A stretch of DNA of 64,000 bases from CAXXOZ01 sp963676435 (GTDB taxonomy: Bacteria; Bacillota; Clostridia; Lachnospirales; Lachnospiraceae): contig CAXXOZ010000020.1 in the NCBI GenBank assembly GCA_963676435.2, forward strand, positions 62,001-126,000, written 5' to 3'. The notes beneath the pieces are model-generated. The model worked only from the letters and a program-made list of their open reading frames with translations. It had not been told where the DNA came from and did no database searches. Shown here one piece after another: positions 55,101 to 62,992 of the stretch (position 1 is its first letter; the number at the start of each line of letters is the position of its first letter). A program made the position numbers and the translations under genes.

Positions 55101-55220
55101 TTCTTCTATAATCACCTCATGATAATCCCTATCTATATCAGGCCCATATATATATTCATAACCTTTTTCTCTAAGTTCTGAAATAATTGCTTGCTCTAAT
55201 GTATTCTCATTTACAGACAT
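52191..55220 (-). CDS. hsdR: Type I restriction enzyme R subunit (HsdR)
   Basis: The 1009 residues have the N-terminal nuclease site (RPDILVFINGIPIILFELKN, PD-(D/E)XK), helicase motifs HTQGSGKSLSMVFYSG (Walker A), MADEAHRSQYG (Walker B, DEAH) and GFTGTPIDMKD (motif III). GFDVPSMATMYVDKPMKGHNLMQAIARVNR gives motifs V-VI. It translocates DNA and cuts it away from the unmethylated site. Its partner hsdS is at 62993 onward and hsdM is presumably outside the window. A separation of about 8 kb from hsdS is unusual. Confidence 0.95.
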   Translation of the reverse strand: MSVNENTLEQAIISELREKGYEYIYGPDIDRDYHEVIIEEFFRDSILKINPGISQEIISEAFKEVKNLGLLKMEDLNASFHKYIVEGVPVPYQKDKENRTFTVKLIDFENPLKNDFKVINQYTIIEYKNKRPDILVFINGIPIILFELKNMGKESTTVEQAYMQVKNYQLDIPTLFNYNAFNIISDGIDTRVGTITSDFTRYMAWKSEDGEKPAENATDFFIVALNGMFPKERLLDIIRNFIVFQDIQGKTVKILAGYHQYFAVRKAADSTSKALKENSRKVGVVWHTQGSGKSLSMVFYSGIIVSDAEFENPTIVVLTDRNDLDNQLFGTFLSSSKLLLRQTPRQAESRTHLKELLKVKAGGIIFTTIQKFEEGDDIINDRSNIIFMADEAHRSQYGMEAKLDKETGEWKYGMAKHMRDALPNATFIGFTGTPIDMKDKSTTEVFGEYIDIYDMTQAVDDGATVPIYYENRTPKLKLNDDILIKIDQEYEALVGDSTEVEIEKSKTDLSGIEAIVGSSERLNMLAEDIIAHYEDRQYVLTGKAMIVCMTRRIAIELYRILLSKRPEWDEKVKVVLTSSNQDPEDWHEIIGNKAYRDGLMIEFKDNSSDFKIAIVVDMWLTGFDVPSMATMYVDKPMKGHNLMQAIARVNRVYQDKEAGLIVDYIGMAAELKSALQQYTKRDQDKVPDLGIAYSIAMSKLEVMRDMFYGFDYGTFFGESDVQRLKAIADGVEFALSFEEDESKEYIKEATALSQAETLCRSLMDEYDKKEIEFFKCVKAGLCKVAGKGKITSNEINSHIMRMLEQAIEQDGVVNIFEQSGQKKPEISLLSDEYMAQVRRMKHKNIAAEMLRRLLEYNIRVFARTGVVKSKLFSEKMKDVLKRYNNRMITSAEVIEELLNLSEEMTEAYSAGKAKGLSAEELAFYDALVADPEVLRNMEDSTLVEMAHELTTLIQKSRTVDWDKKQSARAYMRTQIKHLLRKYKYPPEQAKNAIDTVIKQAELMSANMIV

Positions 55221-55263
55221 TTTTTAGCATCCTTTCATTTAAAAGCTTCTAATATCTACTTTT

Positions 55264-55662
55264 TCAAATTTTACTCATTAATACCTTTTGCCAGTCTTCA
55301 TTCACAAGCCAAAACTCTAATAATTTTTTTGCACCATTATATTCAAAAATTCCTAATTTAACCATAATGGCTACAAACTGACTCATTGACTGGGCATATG
55401 ATGTATTTTTTTTAATCTCATTAAATACAAACTTTCCTAAACCTTCAATTTCTGTACCGTTTTTTATTTTTTCAACATTATTTGACAGCCTTACTTTTCC
55501 TCTTTTTTTAACGTAATCAATTATTTTACTAATATCTTCGTTTGTAAAAATATCTTCACGTTCATTGTTTTTGAATTGACGTATTATTTTAATGCCTGTG
55601 TCTTGATTATATTCCCAATAAAAGGGATTGCTTTTCCCTAATGTAAAACCTTTTTCAAACAT
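55264..55662 (-). CDS. Small protein of unknown function upstream of hsdR
   Basis: The 132-residue soluble protein is rich in Lys, Asn and Phe with no recognised motif (FVFNEIKKNTSYAQSMSQFV is the most regular helix). The ATG at 55662 has AGAGG upstream; a GTG at 55671 is less likely. It is 43 bp before hsdR and probably co-transcribed with it. Confidence 0.5.
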   Translation of the reverse strand: MFEKGFTLGKSNPFYWEYNQDTGIKIIRQFKNNEREDIFTNEDISKIIDYVKKRGKVRLSNNVEKIKNGTEIEGLGKFVFNEIKKNTSYAQSMSQFVAIMVKLGIFEYNGAKKLLEFWLVNEDWQKVLMSKI

Positions 55663-55673
55663 CCGATTCACCT

Positions 55674-55773
55674 CTATTCAATGTATATATCTTCAATCTC
55701 AGCAAATGACAATTTTTATTTCTTCTTTTGAACAATCACTCAGCCACTTTGTCAGTAAAGAATATTTTCCCAT
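55674..55773 (-). pseudogene. DUF7662-like fragment, frameshifted and truncated
   Basis: The frame reads MGKYSLLTKWLSDCSKEEIKI. After removing one A from an A run it continues LSFAEIEDIYIE and stops. The pattern K-Y-x-L-T-x-W/Y-L followed by LTFAEIEDI is that of the start of DUF7662 proteins, which are normally about 80 residues or more. The rest is gone. It is a decayed gene remnant; the rest of 55774-55931 shows no gene. Confidence 0.45.
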
Positions 55774-55931
55774 TTCATAACACCTAATTTTTAAAATTAT
55801 ATGTTTCTTAAATCAAGATAATGTTTTCATTTAAAACCATTTCAATTCTATGATTCCAAAATATCAAAAAAAGTCAACTTAAAAATTTATTTCATCAAGA
55901 AAAATACACCTAACGGGATTTTATTCATGGC

Positions 55932-57149
55932 TTACCCTGCAAAAAGGTATAAGTTATTCTCATCAAAATATATTTCTTCTGTATGATTGTATATCTGAAT
56001 CATATCATTCATCTTTTCTGTAAAAACATGTGTTTCTGGATTACTTATTTCTACAAATGAGTCAATCGTTTTACTCTCAATACCTTTGGATTTATTTTTA
56101 ATCTTTTCTCCACTATCTTTTAAGAATTCATCTGCTTGGCCATTATTAACAACAGGAATATTCTCGACAAACTTGCCTACAGCTTTACTTGCTAAACCAA
56201 CACCCTTTAATACGTTTGTTTCTATTGAAGAGCATGTTAGCTTTTCAAGATACTCATGGCACTTCGAATAATCTTCTCTATACCCTATGGATCTCTTTTC
56301 TATTTCATCTCTTATAGTAGTTATACTTTCTTCTTTGAAATTTCCGCTTAGCATAATCTCTATAAGTGATGCCATCGAATATATATATAACGATAACCTA
56401 TAGTATTGAAATTTCTTATGTAAATCCATTAATACTGATTCAACCATTGTTTGTGCAACAATTGACTTTTTTGAAGATATGACTTCATTTACCTTCTTTT
56501 GATATGAAAGCATATTTTTTCTTGCCGTCCTCTTAATATCCAAAACTAATTTATGATTACTTGAAACAAAATGCTCATTATCCCAATTATACTTATAGCT
56601 ATCAATAATATTCATTAGGGTTTCAATGTCTGATTCAATTTCTGATTCTTTCTCTATCTCAAGAAATGATATTATCTGCTTTCCTATTTCTTCTATTTTA
56701 CCAAGTTTCTGTTCGATTGAAAATAAAGCGACGGCCATCATCATAGTTGCTGGATTTATAGCTGCAACAGTTTTTGTCGTTGATGTAATAGGACCAACAG
56801 ATTGCAGCTGAGCAAGTTTCGAACCACCATCAGCGGTCTTAAGGGCTCCCCACGATTTACCATTCTTAGCTGTTTTTAACGCATCGCCGACTCCAGCATT
56901 TGCAATCTTATATAACCCTTGTGTATTAAACGATTCAGTCTGTGTCACAGTTCTAAATGCAGGTAATAGGGAAGAAACACCTGCCCCTAAAGCTGCAATC
57001 TGAGCAATTGGCATGCTAAGTGTATTCTTACTCGCTACAGATGTTCTTACATCTGCAAGCATATTATCCGATATCTCTACCAGATCAAATTGAGTTTTTT
57101 TATCTATGCTTTCTTCATTTGAATTGTTTAAATTAATTACCTCTCCCAC
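55932..57149 (-). CDS. Protein of unknown function with an Ala-rich hydrophobic segment
   Basis: The 405 residues start at a GTG with GAGGAG upstream. The first third contains a semi-hydrophobic, alanine- and threonine-rich region (MPIAQIAALGAGVSSLL, later TKTVAAINPATMMMAVALF) that could insert in a membrane. The rest is a long helical, charged part. I do not recognise a family. Its place in the type I locus suggests an accessory or defence role, for example a pore-forming effector, but this is speculation. Confidence 0.55.
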   Translation of the reverse strand: MGEVINLNNSNEESIDKKTQFDLVEISDNMLADVRTSVASKNTLSMPIAQIAALGAGVSSLLPAFRTVTQTESFNTQGLYKIANAGVGDALKTAKNGKSWGALKTADGGSKLAQLQSVGPITSTTKTVAAINPATMMMAVALFSIEQKLGKIEEIGKQIISFLEIEKESEIESDIETLMNIIDSYKYNWDNEHFVSSNHKLVLDIKRTARKNMLSYQKKVNEVISSKKSIVAQTMVESVLMDLHKKFQYYRLSLYIYSMASLIEIMLSGNFKEESITTIRDEIEKRSIGYREDYSKCHEYLEKLTCSSIETNVLKGVGLASKAVGKFVENIPVVNNGQADEFLKDSGEKIKNKSKGIESKTIDSFVEISNPETHVFTEKMNDMIQIYNHTEEIYFDENNLYLFAG

Positions 57150-57189
57150 GTTTCTCCTCTTTTCTTTATATTTTCTACTGTATTATATT

Positions 57190-57348
57190 TTATTTTTCAA
57201 TATCAGCTGTCTTACTATCTAAAAAATCCATAAATTGATTCCACTCATCTTCCGAAACACTACTTAAGATAATTTCTTCAAGTATATTCCATAACTTAGG
57301 AAGTATCTTCTCGGCTTCCCTATTATATGAGAAAATCTCTAATCTCAT
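57190..57348 (-). CDS. Short ORF of 52 residues, possibly the end of a decayed gene
   Basis: The frame encodes MRLEIFSYNREAEKILPKLW and a helical, acidic rest (SEDEWNQFMDFLDSK). Coding-like composition extends some 15 codons upstream without a start codon, back to a stop, so it may be the tail of a broken gene. No clear ribosome-binding site. Low confidence. Confidence 0.3.
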   Translation of the reverse strand: MRLEIFSYNREAEKILPKLWNILEEIILSSVSEDEWNQFMDFLDSKTADIEK

Positions 57349-57386
57349 TGTAAGAGCTTTATTATTAAGCTCATCTAGATTAAAAT

Positions 57387-58160
57387 TTATTCAAACAATG
57401 TTTCCCATGAATTATCTATATAATCTTCCCACGTCACTTTTATACCTGAATTAATATATTTCAAATATTCATCTTCTTTCACCTCTTCATCTCCAATAAA
57501 AAACCAAATAGCTTTTGTTGAATCTGAACATCTTGTTTCATCATATATCGTCGTAGATTCAGCTAAAATCTTCTCAACTTCCACTTCACCCTCAAATGTT
57601 ATCCCAAAAAATTTATTGTCACCCGCACCACTCGAACCTATATAATTTCCACTTGTATCAAGACCTTCCATTCCCCTATATATATGCTCATATCCATAAA
57701 CTCTGCCATTATAATAATGAAATACAAGATACTCAATTTCTGTTGAATTCTCAGAGTCTTCATTTATGATATTAGTAAGAATAACTACTTCATCCATACC
57801 ATCATTATCAAAATCAACGAGAGCTACTTTTGTGGGTACCATTGGATATTCTTTTTGGTCGCAATAATATAATTCATTAATATTTGCTTCATTTGGGTTT
57901 ATCTCTCCATAAGCATTACTATAATCTATAAAATCTTCATCCCCGTTCAATACTTTATAATAAAGTTCCATAACATTTACAGTATCTTCCTCTTCTATAT
58001 TTTCAGTATGACTTTCTCTTATTTGACTTTCATTTTGGATATCACAACTAACAAAAACTAAAGAAGTTAATAACAATGACAATATAATTATTAAACTATA
58101 TTTAACTTTAAACTTTATTATTATTTTTAACCATGATTTTTTAATACCCAAGCCCTCCAT
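57387..58160 (-). CDS. Lipoprotein with an FG-GAP/VCBS-like acidic segment
   Basis: A signal peptide (SLIIILSLLLTSLVFVSC, lipobox FVSC) is followed by an acidic linker. ALVDFDNDGMDEVVILTNI then resembles the calcium-binding DxDNDGxxE segment of VCBS/FG-GAP proteins. The mature part is extracellular. The N-terminus before the signal is long (about 20 residues) with a GGAGGG inside it, so a downstream TTG start is possible. Function unknown. Confidence 0.6.
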   Translation of the reverse strand: MEGLGIKKSWLKIIIKFKVKYSLIIILSLLLTSLVFVSCDIQNESQIRESHTENIEEEDTVNVMELYYKVLNGDEDFIDYSNAYGEINPNEANINELYYCDQKEYPMVPTKVALVDFDNDGMDEVVILTNIINEDSENSTEIEYLVFHYYNGRVYGYEHIYRGMEGLDTSGNYIGSSGAGDNKFFGITFEGEVEVEKILAESTTIYDETRCSDSTKAIWFFIGDEEVKEDEYLKYINSGIKVTWEDYIDNSWETLFE

Positions 58161-58245
58161 ATATAAATATTCGTCGTACTTCTTTATGTCCCATTCAGGT
58201 TTAATTGTGTTCTGCTTATTAAAATTCGTAATATATAATTATCTA

Positions 58246-58899
58246 TTAATAATTTAAATTTTCACTTTTTATAAAAATATAAAAACCCTCAATAACATCT
58301 TTTTCAGGACTATCTAATGTATGTGCTGTATTTTGTATTAACCTTCCATCAGACTTTTGGCATAACTTCTCTTTTTTATATGGATAACACACATCCAATT
58401 CATTATTCTTTTTTTTATTTATATTTATTAATTCACCATTTTCACACGGACACCTAAAATATTGAATATTCCCAATTACGTTACAAACCGTATTTTTCTC
58501 AATAAACATTTCTTCAAAACATAACATATAAAAAAAGCTTTGATAATAAACTCCAATATATTTTTCTATTTGCGATGGATCAATTTTTTTACTTGACCTA
58601 CTCCCATGCCTTTTAAGAAGGGCCGGCTTATTTTCGCCATACTTCACTGCAGCTTTAATTGATTTTTCTTTCTTAAATCGTTCATCAATTTCAATTTTTT
58701 CTATAAGGCTTTCCCTAAATTTTGATATTTTACCAGCCTCATCACTTAAATCATCTGAAATGATATGAAAATTCTTTGTTTTTTTATCATAACTTGGCCA
58801 ATTAGGAACTTTTACTGTATCACTTTTATTCCAAAAATATATTTTTCCAAATTCAAATTTCTCAGGCAGTTCAACTTTTTCTCTATTTTTATATGACAT
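58246..58899 (-). CDS. Protein of unknown function in the type I locus
   Basis: The 217-residue soluble basic protein has scattered cysteines (CNVIGN, RCPCENG, CYPYKKEKLC) that could bind a metal. I recognise no family. I prefer the ATG at 58899 because GGAG lies 6 nt upstream; the frame begins at 58911. It is downstream of the 749-residue gene on the same strand and may work with it. Confidence 0.5.
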   Translation of the reverse strand: MSYKNREKVELPEKFEFGKIYFWNKSDTVKVPNWPSYDKKTKNFHIISDDLSDEAGKISKFRESLIEKIEIDERFKKEKSIKAAVKYGENKPALLKRHGSRSSKKIDPSQIEKYIGVYYQSFFYMLCFEEMFIEKNTVCNVIGNIQYFRCPCENGELININKKKNNELDVCYPYKKEKLCQKSDGRLIQNTAHTLDSPEKDVIEGFYIFIKSENLNY

Positions 58900-59082
58900 A
58901 TTAATCTCCATTCTGCGCGATTTCGATTCTGGTACAAATAGTTATAAAAGAATCCATTTTTTCGAAGTAATTTATATCTAGAAATTTTTGAGGTGAAATA
59001 AATATAAAAATTCATCGTACTAAATTTATGTTTCTTTAATCTTTCAATTTGCATGTAAAAATGATTCTATTAATTTAAATCA

Positions 59083-61332
59083 CTAAAAATTATATTCAAA
59101 CCATTCATAGCGTTTTAGCATATCAGGAACTACATACTTACTATTATTAAGCCATTCTTCCATCGCATTATAAATACACTCCTTAACTTTTTTGCTTTTA
59201 ACCAAATCAAAAAGTATATTAAATTCATCATTTAATTTGTATGACTCTTCATATTTTTTTGAACTTACATTAAATTTATCATATTTATAATATCCTTTTT
59301 GGGGATAATTTGATTTTTCTTTCATGAATAATTCCATAGTTTTTAATATATATGACACGAAATTACTATCAGATAACTGTAAATACTCCTCTTCATTTTC
59401 GAATAAGGAATTTTTTGAAAAATAACAATAGTAATTTCTATCAACAACATATCTTTTTATTCCATAAACCAGAATATCATCAATGTCAGAAAACAATTCT
59501 GCTCTTTTTATCAAATCTCGTCCAAAGGTGATTTTATGAAGATCTAAGCCTTTTTCAAAACAGAGTTTTTGAACCGCAGGAAACACATACATTATAGAAT
59601 TATTATAAATACTTTCATCATCAAATATGTCTTTAAATTTATTATAACCAAAACCGCCGATTTTTTTAATCTTTTCGTAATCAACCACGACATTAGATAT
59701 GTCTGTGCCCACTTCTTTTAAAATAGGTTTCTCAGCACATGACATTTCTATTTCATAATCTATTTTTCTAATATAATTAGAAACTTGCTCATTTTTTCCA
59801 AATATTAATTTTAGCTCTTTTAACTTTTTTCTATATTTTTCAAGTTTCATTCCGCATAACATCAACTCTAAATTTACTATCAATTCATACAGATGGCATA
59901 CACCTTCAAAGATATTCCCCTTATTCATATTACAAATCAACCATATAATATAACTTAAATCACTTTCATTTTTAATTAATTTCTTTAAGTCATTTAAACT
60001 GATTTTTCTATCTATATATTCAACATTAGGCTTCTCTTTCATTTCATATTTATATATTTTTTTTGCTAGAATGTAAATATTTCTAAACTCTGCATATTCA
60101 AAAATCTCATATGTTTCTAACTCTTCTTCATCTTCTGTATAATTTAAAATAAATTCCGCTTCTCTAATAAATTTTTCATAATCAAATGCAACTCTTTTAT
60201 TAGCAAGATATGGATTTTTTATATCAAAATCTACTCTTTTACACTCATTAACAATACCCTGTTCCATTTCTTCGTTTTCTATTTCTTTTTTTGTTTCTTC
60301 AAGTATTATTTGTTTTTTTAATTCTATTTCTTTATGAACCCAGTCAAAAAATAAGCATTCATATCTTTTATTATTATTTTTAGAAATAAATCCAGCTTTA
60401 GTAAGTTTTAATAAACTGTTTTGAACTGTTCTATATTTATATCCAAAGCTTTCTGCTATGTTTTTTATTGAGGAATATGGTTGATTCGCCAAAAAATCCA
60501 GATAATACACTTCTTTTTCTGACAACCCAAATTCTATAAGAATTTCAAACTCATCTTTTGTTAATATCAATAAATTTCCTTTATGTAATAAGCTATAAAA
60601 ATATTCTTGGAACTTTTTATCTATAAATTTTTCATTTTTTTTAATTTGTTCTTTTGAAAACTTTTCCAAACTATTATATAATGGTTCAAAACTAATTTCA
60701 TAATTTCTTCGAGATTTGTATTTTGGAGATTGAAACTCCAAACCTATAAACTCCCAGTCTTTATTGAAAATGTTTTTATTTGCAAGTATTTCAAACATCA
60801 AATCAATATTTTTTGATAAATATATTTTTTTTCTGTGACCAAATATATTTAAATAAAATTGAACCTCTATATTTTTCCCAAGTAAATTATTAATATCTTC
60901 AAAATCCTCAATTTGTTCAATCGAATATGCACATCCTACTACTTCATACTTTTTTTCTCTATAAAAAAAACCAATTATTTTAATTGTATTTTTGGTTGTA
61001 TATTCATTCAGTTCTTCACGATTCATTTTCTCCCAATTATTTCCTCTTAATAGCTTTGTTTCTTCACAAAGACTCTTTATGAAATTATTTGTATCCTCTA
61101 CTTCTTCAAAAAATCTACAATCTTCCGGCAATCTCAAGTCTCTGTACAACAATGTTCTAACTGAAATTTTGAAATATTTGGCAACCAATTTTGCTGCAAT
61201 CATATATTCCATTGCATCATTTAATGCTTCATATCTAGCATCAGAAAGATTAAGGTTTTTTTGTAACTTGTCTTCCGAAATATTTTTTTCTTTACATAAA
61301 ATTTGAATGTTTGTCTTACAGTATGTATTCAT
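59083..61332 (-). CDS. Large protein with HTH-type N-terminus and central winged helix, unknown function
   Basis: The 749 residues begin with an XRE-like region (NIQILCKEKNISEDKLQKNLNLS, AAKLVAKYFKISVRTLLYRD). A central winged-helix block at about residues 265-330 (LSEKEVYYLDFLANQPYSSIKNIAESFGYKYRTVQNSLLKLTKAG) looks like DNA binding. The C-terminal 400 residues are helical and unknown; no nuclease or ATPase motif is visible. Its position between hsdR and kwaB suggests a defence-island regulator or effector. Confidence 0.6.
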   Translation of the reverse strand: MNTYCKTNIQILCKEKNISEDKLQKNLNLSDARYEALNDAMEYMIAAKLVAKYFKISVRTLLYRDLRLPEDCRFFEEVEDTNNFIKSLCEETKLLRGNNWEKMNREELNEYTTKNTIKIIGFFYREKKYEVVGCAYSIEQIEDFEDINNLLGKNIEVQFYLNIFGHRKKIYLSKNIDLMFEILANKNIFNKDWEFIGLEFQSPKYKSRRNYEISFEPLYNSLEKFSKEQIKKNEKFIDKKFQEYFYSLLHKGNLLILTKDEFEILIEFGLSEKEVYYLDFLANQPYSSIKNIAESFGYKYRTVQNSLLKLTKAGFISKNNNKRYECLFFDWVHKEIELKKQIILEETKKEIENEEMEQGIVNECKRVDFDIKNPYLANKRVAFDYEKFIREAEFILNYTEDEEELETYEIFEYAEFRNIYILAKKIYKYEMKEKPNVEYIDRKISLNDLKKLIKNESDLSYIIWLICNMNKGNIFEGVCHLYELIVNLELMLCGMKLEKYRKKLKELKLIFGKNEQVSNYIRKIDYEIEMSCAEKPILKEVGTDISNVVVDYEKIKKIGGFGYNKFKDIFDDESIYNNSIMYVFPAVQKLCFEKGLDLHKITFGRDLIKRAELFSDIDDILVYGIKRYVVDRNYYCYFSKNSLFENEEEYLQLSDSNFVSYILKTMELFMKEKSNYPQKGYYKYDKFNVSSKKYEESYKLNDEFNILFDLVKSKKVKECIYNAMEEWLNNSKYVVPDMLKRYEWFEYNF

Positions 61333-61485
61333 GTATCATCTTCCTATGATATTTTTTTGATTAATTTTATTAGGATGTTAAAAAAATTAAAATTTATCGT
61401 ATTATTTATTTGTCCTCATTCAAAGTACTAGGATATCTGCTTTTCGAAAAAGAGTTAAATGTTTATTTGCCAATCAAAAGATTAG

Positions 61486-62373
61486 TCAAGTCTTAAGCAA
61501 CTTGGAGTTAGTCTCATAAGTCTTATTCGTTAATGGCCCCTTATATATATCTTCATCAAGAAATTTTAGAACTTCCTTCAGTTCCTTCTTGTCTTTTGGC
61601 ATAACTATTTTTTTTATACCATCAACTTGCTTTATTGGAATAGAAACATTATACTCACCTGCAATCTCGCATATAGATGAAACTGTGTTAATTTCCATCA
61701 CCTTTGAATCTTTAATAAGGGCAATTTTTCTTCGCACCCAACTGTCTGTATTTTCGGCAAAAGATTCTCCGTCTTCAACTTCTATCTTTGCATCATTAAT
61801 AAACTCATCAATATCATGATCCGTTGCACTTCTATAATACTCACCTAAGTCAAATATCTGCCTTGCTAAATAGTAAGAAGAAAAAATCAAGCTGCTTCCT
61901 ACATAAGCGGCATCAATTCTATTAGTCAATGTAAAACCACTTTCACCAATACTCTCAAATGTGCCACCTCTCTGAAACAACTTAAATCCTTCACTAGTGA
62001 GGTGCTGACTTTTTTGAATAAGTTGCATTACAATAACTAATTCAGCTTCTATTGTATTTCCAATAAAAACTGCTTTCAAATTTGGCACATCTAGTGTAAC
62101 ATTATCTAAAGTATCCTCAGCAATAGGACTTTTGATAGCGTCTTTAATTTCAGATTTAATATTATAATCCTCTATAACTAAAATTTCACTTGATTCCGGC
62201 TTATATCGTCCATCAAATAAAACTTTTACCTTTGATAAGATACCACTACTCTCAATAATTCCTGAAAAATGTTGATTTATCCTTTGTTGCGTAGGGTAAT
62301 CAACGACTATTCTACGTATAAATTCTCCTTCACTTTCTGAAATAATGCCAAATAAACTACAGTTTGTAAACAT
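61486..62373 (-). CDS. DUF4868/KwaB-like protein (Kiwa system candidate)
   Basis: The 295-residue soluble protein includes FTLTNRIDAAYVGSSLIFSSYYLARQIFDLGEYY. This has the pattern of the DUF4868 region of KwaB: a hydrophobic beta stretch with IDA, then a segment ending in an F-x-R-x-F-like helix. The stronger evidence is its 1-bp spacing after a small membrane protein of KwaA type. In Kiwa, KwaA senses phage injection at the membrane and KwaB binds DNA to block phage replication. Without a profile search this remains probable rather than sure. Confidence 0.55.
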   Translation of the reverse strand: MFTNCSLFGIISESEGEFIRRIVVDYPTQQRINQHFSGIIESSGILSKVKVLFDGRYKPESSEILVIEDYNIKSEIKDAIKSPIAEDTLDNVTLDVPNLKAVFIGNTIEAELVIVMQLIQKSQHLTSEGFKLFQRGGTFESIGESGFTLTNRIDAAYVGSSLIFSSYYLARQIFDLGEYYRSATDHDIDEFINDAKIEVEDGESFAENTDSWVRRKIALIKDSKVMEINTVSSICEIAGEYNVSIPIKQVDGIKKIVMPKDKKELKEVLKFLDEDIYKGPLTNKTYETNSKLLKT

Positions 62374-62374
62374 A

Positions 62375-62893
62375 TTATCTCTCCCCGTCCATTATCATAT
62401 ATTCTGTTAAATGAATTATTGTCTTGATACTTGAAGTCTTTCTAAGTTCTTTCTTTGTTAATAGCAAATAAGTTACATTATCGTCTGCACTCACTTCATA
62501 AAAATGATATCCGAAAAAGTTTATTAGTGGATTTATGTGGTATGAATTTGTAGTCCAAATTACAACCAAAAACATAAAAGCTATAAATGCAATTACTTTG
62601 TAGTCAATTGAAGGACTTGCGATTGATAAAATTGGAAGTAGATACGCTATCACAAAGCCAACAACTTCACCATCAGACGTTCTTATTGAATTTAGACATA
62701 TTTTCTGTCTCTCAAGCTTATTATATGAAAACCTCAAAAGACTCAAACATATAAATACTAATAAAATTACAACAATAATTAATGAAATCGTTGTAGTATG
62801 TGAGCCACCTGATATGAAATTCACAAATGCATATGTTAAAATAATTGGTGCAAATGAAGTACTAACCAATAAAAGTTTTGCAAATCTATTCAT
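62375..62893 (-). CDS. KwaA-like small membrane protein (Kiwa system candidate)
   Basis: The 172 residues contain four membrane helices (LLLVSTSFAPIILTYAFVNF, TTISLIIVVILLVFICLSLL, VVGFVIAYLLPILSI and VIAFIAFMFLVVIWTT) and a soluble tail with NPLINFFGYHFYEVSADDNVTYLLLTKKEL. The FGYHFYEV segment after the fourth helix and the pairing with a DUF4868-like gene fit KwaA. GGAGGAGG lies before the ATG. The gene is about 100 bp downstream of hsdS on the same strand. Confidence 0.6.
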   Translation of the reverse strand: MNRFAKLLLVSTSFAPIILTYAFVNFISGGSHTTTISLIIVVILLVFICLSLLRFSYNKLERQKICLNSIRTSDGEVVGFVIAYLLPILSIASPSIDYKVIAFIAFMFLVVIWTTNSYHINPLINFFGYHFYEVSADDNVTYLLLTKKELRKTSSIKTIIHLTEYMIMDGER

Positions 62894-62992
62894 TTTTCCT
62901 CCTCCAAATATAGATTTTTCTTTGGCTTAAATCACTTGTTACGCCCTTTTCAAAACCACCCAAATAACTTGTAATTATTATAATCCAACCTA

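Noticed and set aside
58812..59054. 80-residue ORF upstream of the 58246 gene
   Set aside because: It mostly overlaps the better-supported gene in another frame, and its composition is not clearly coding.
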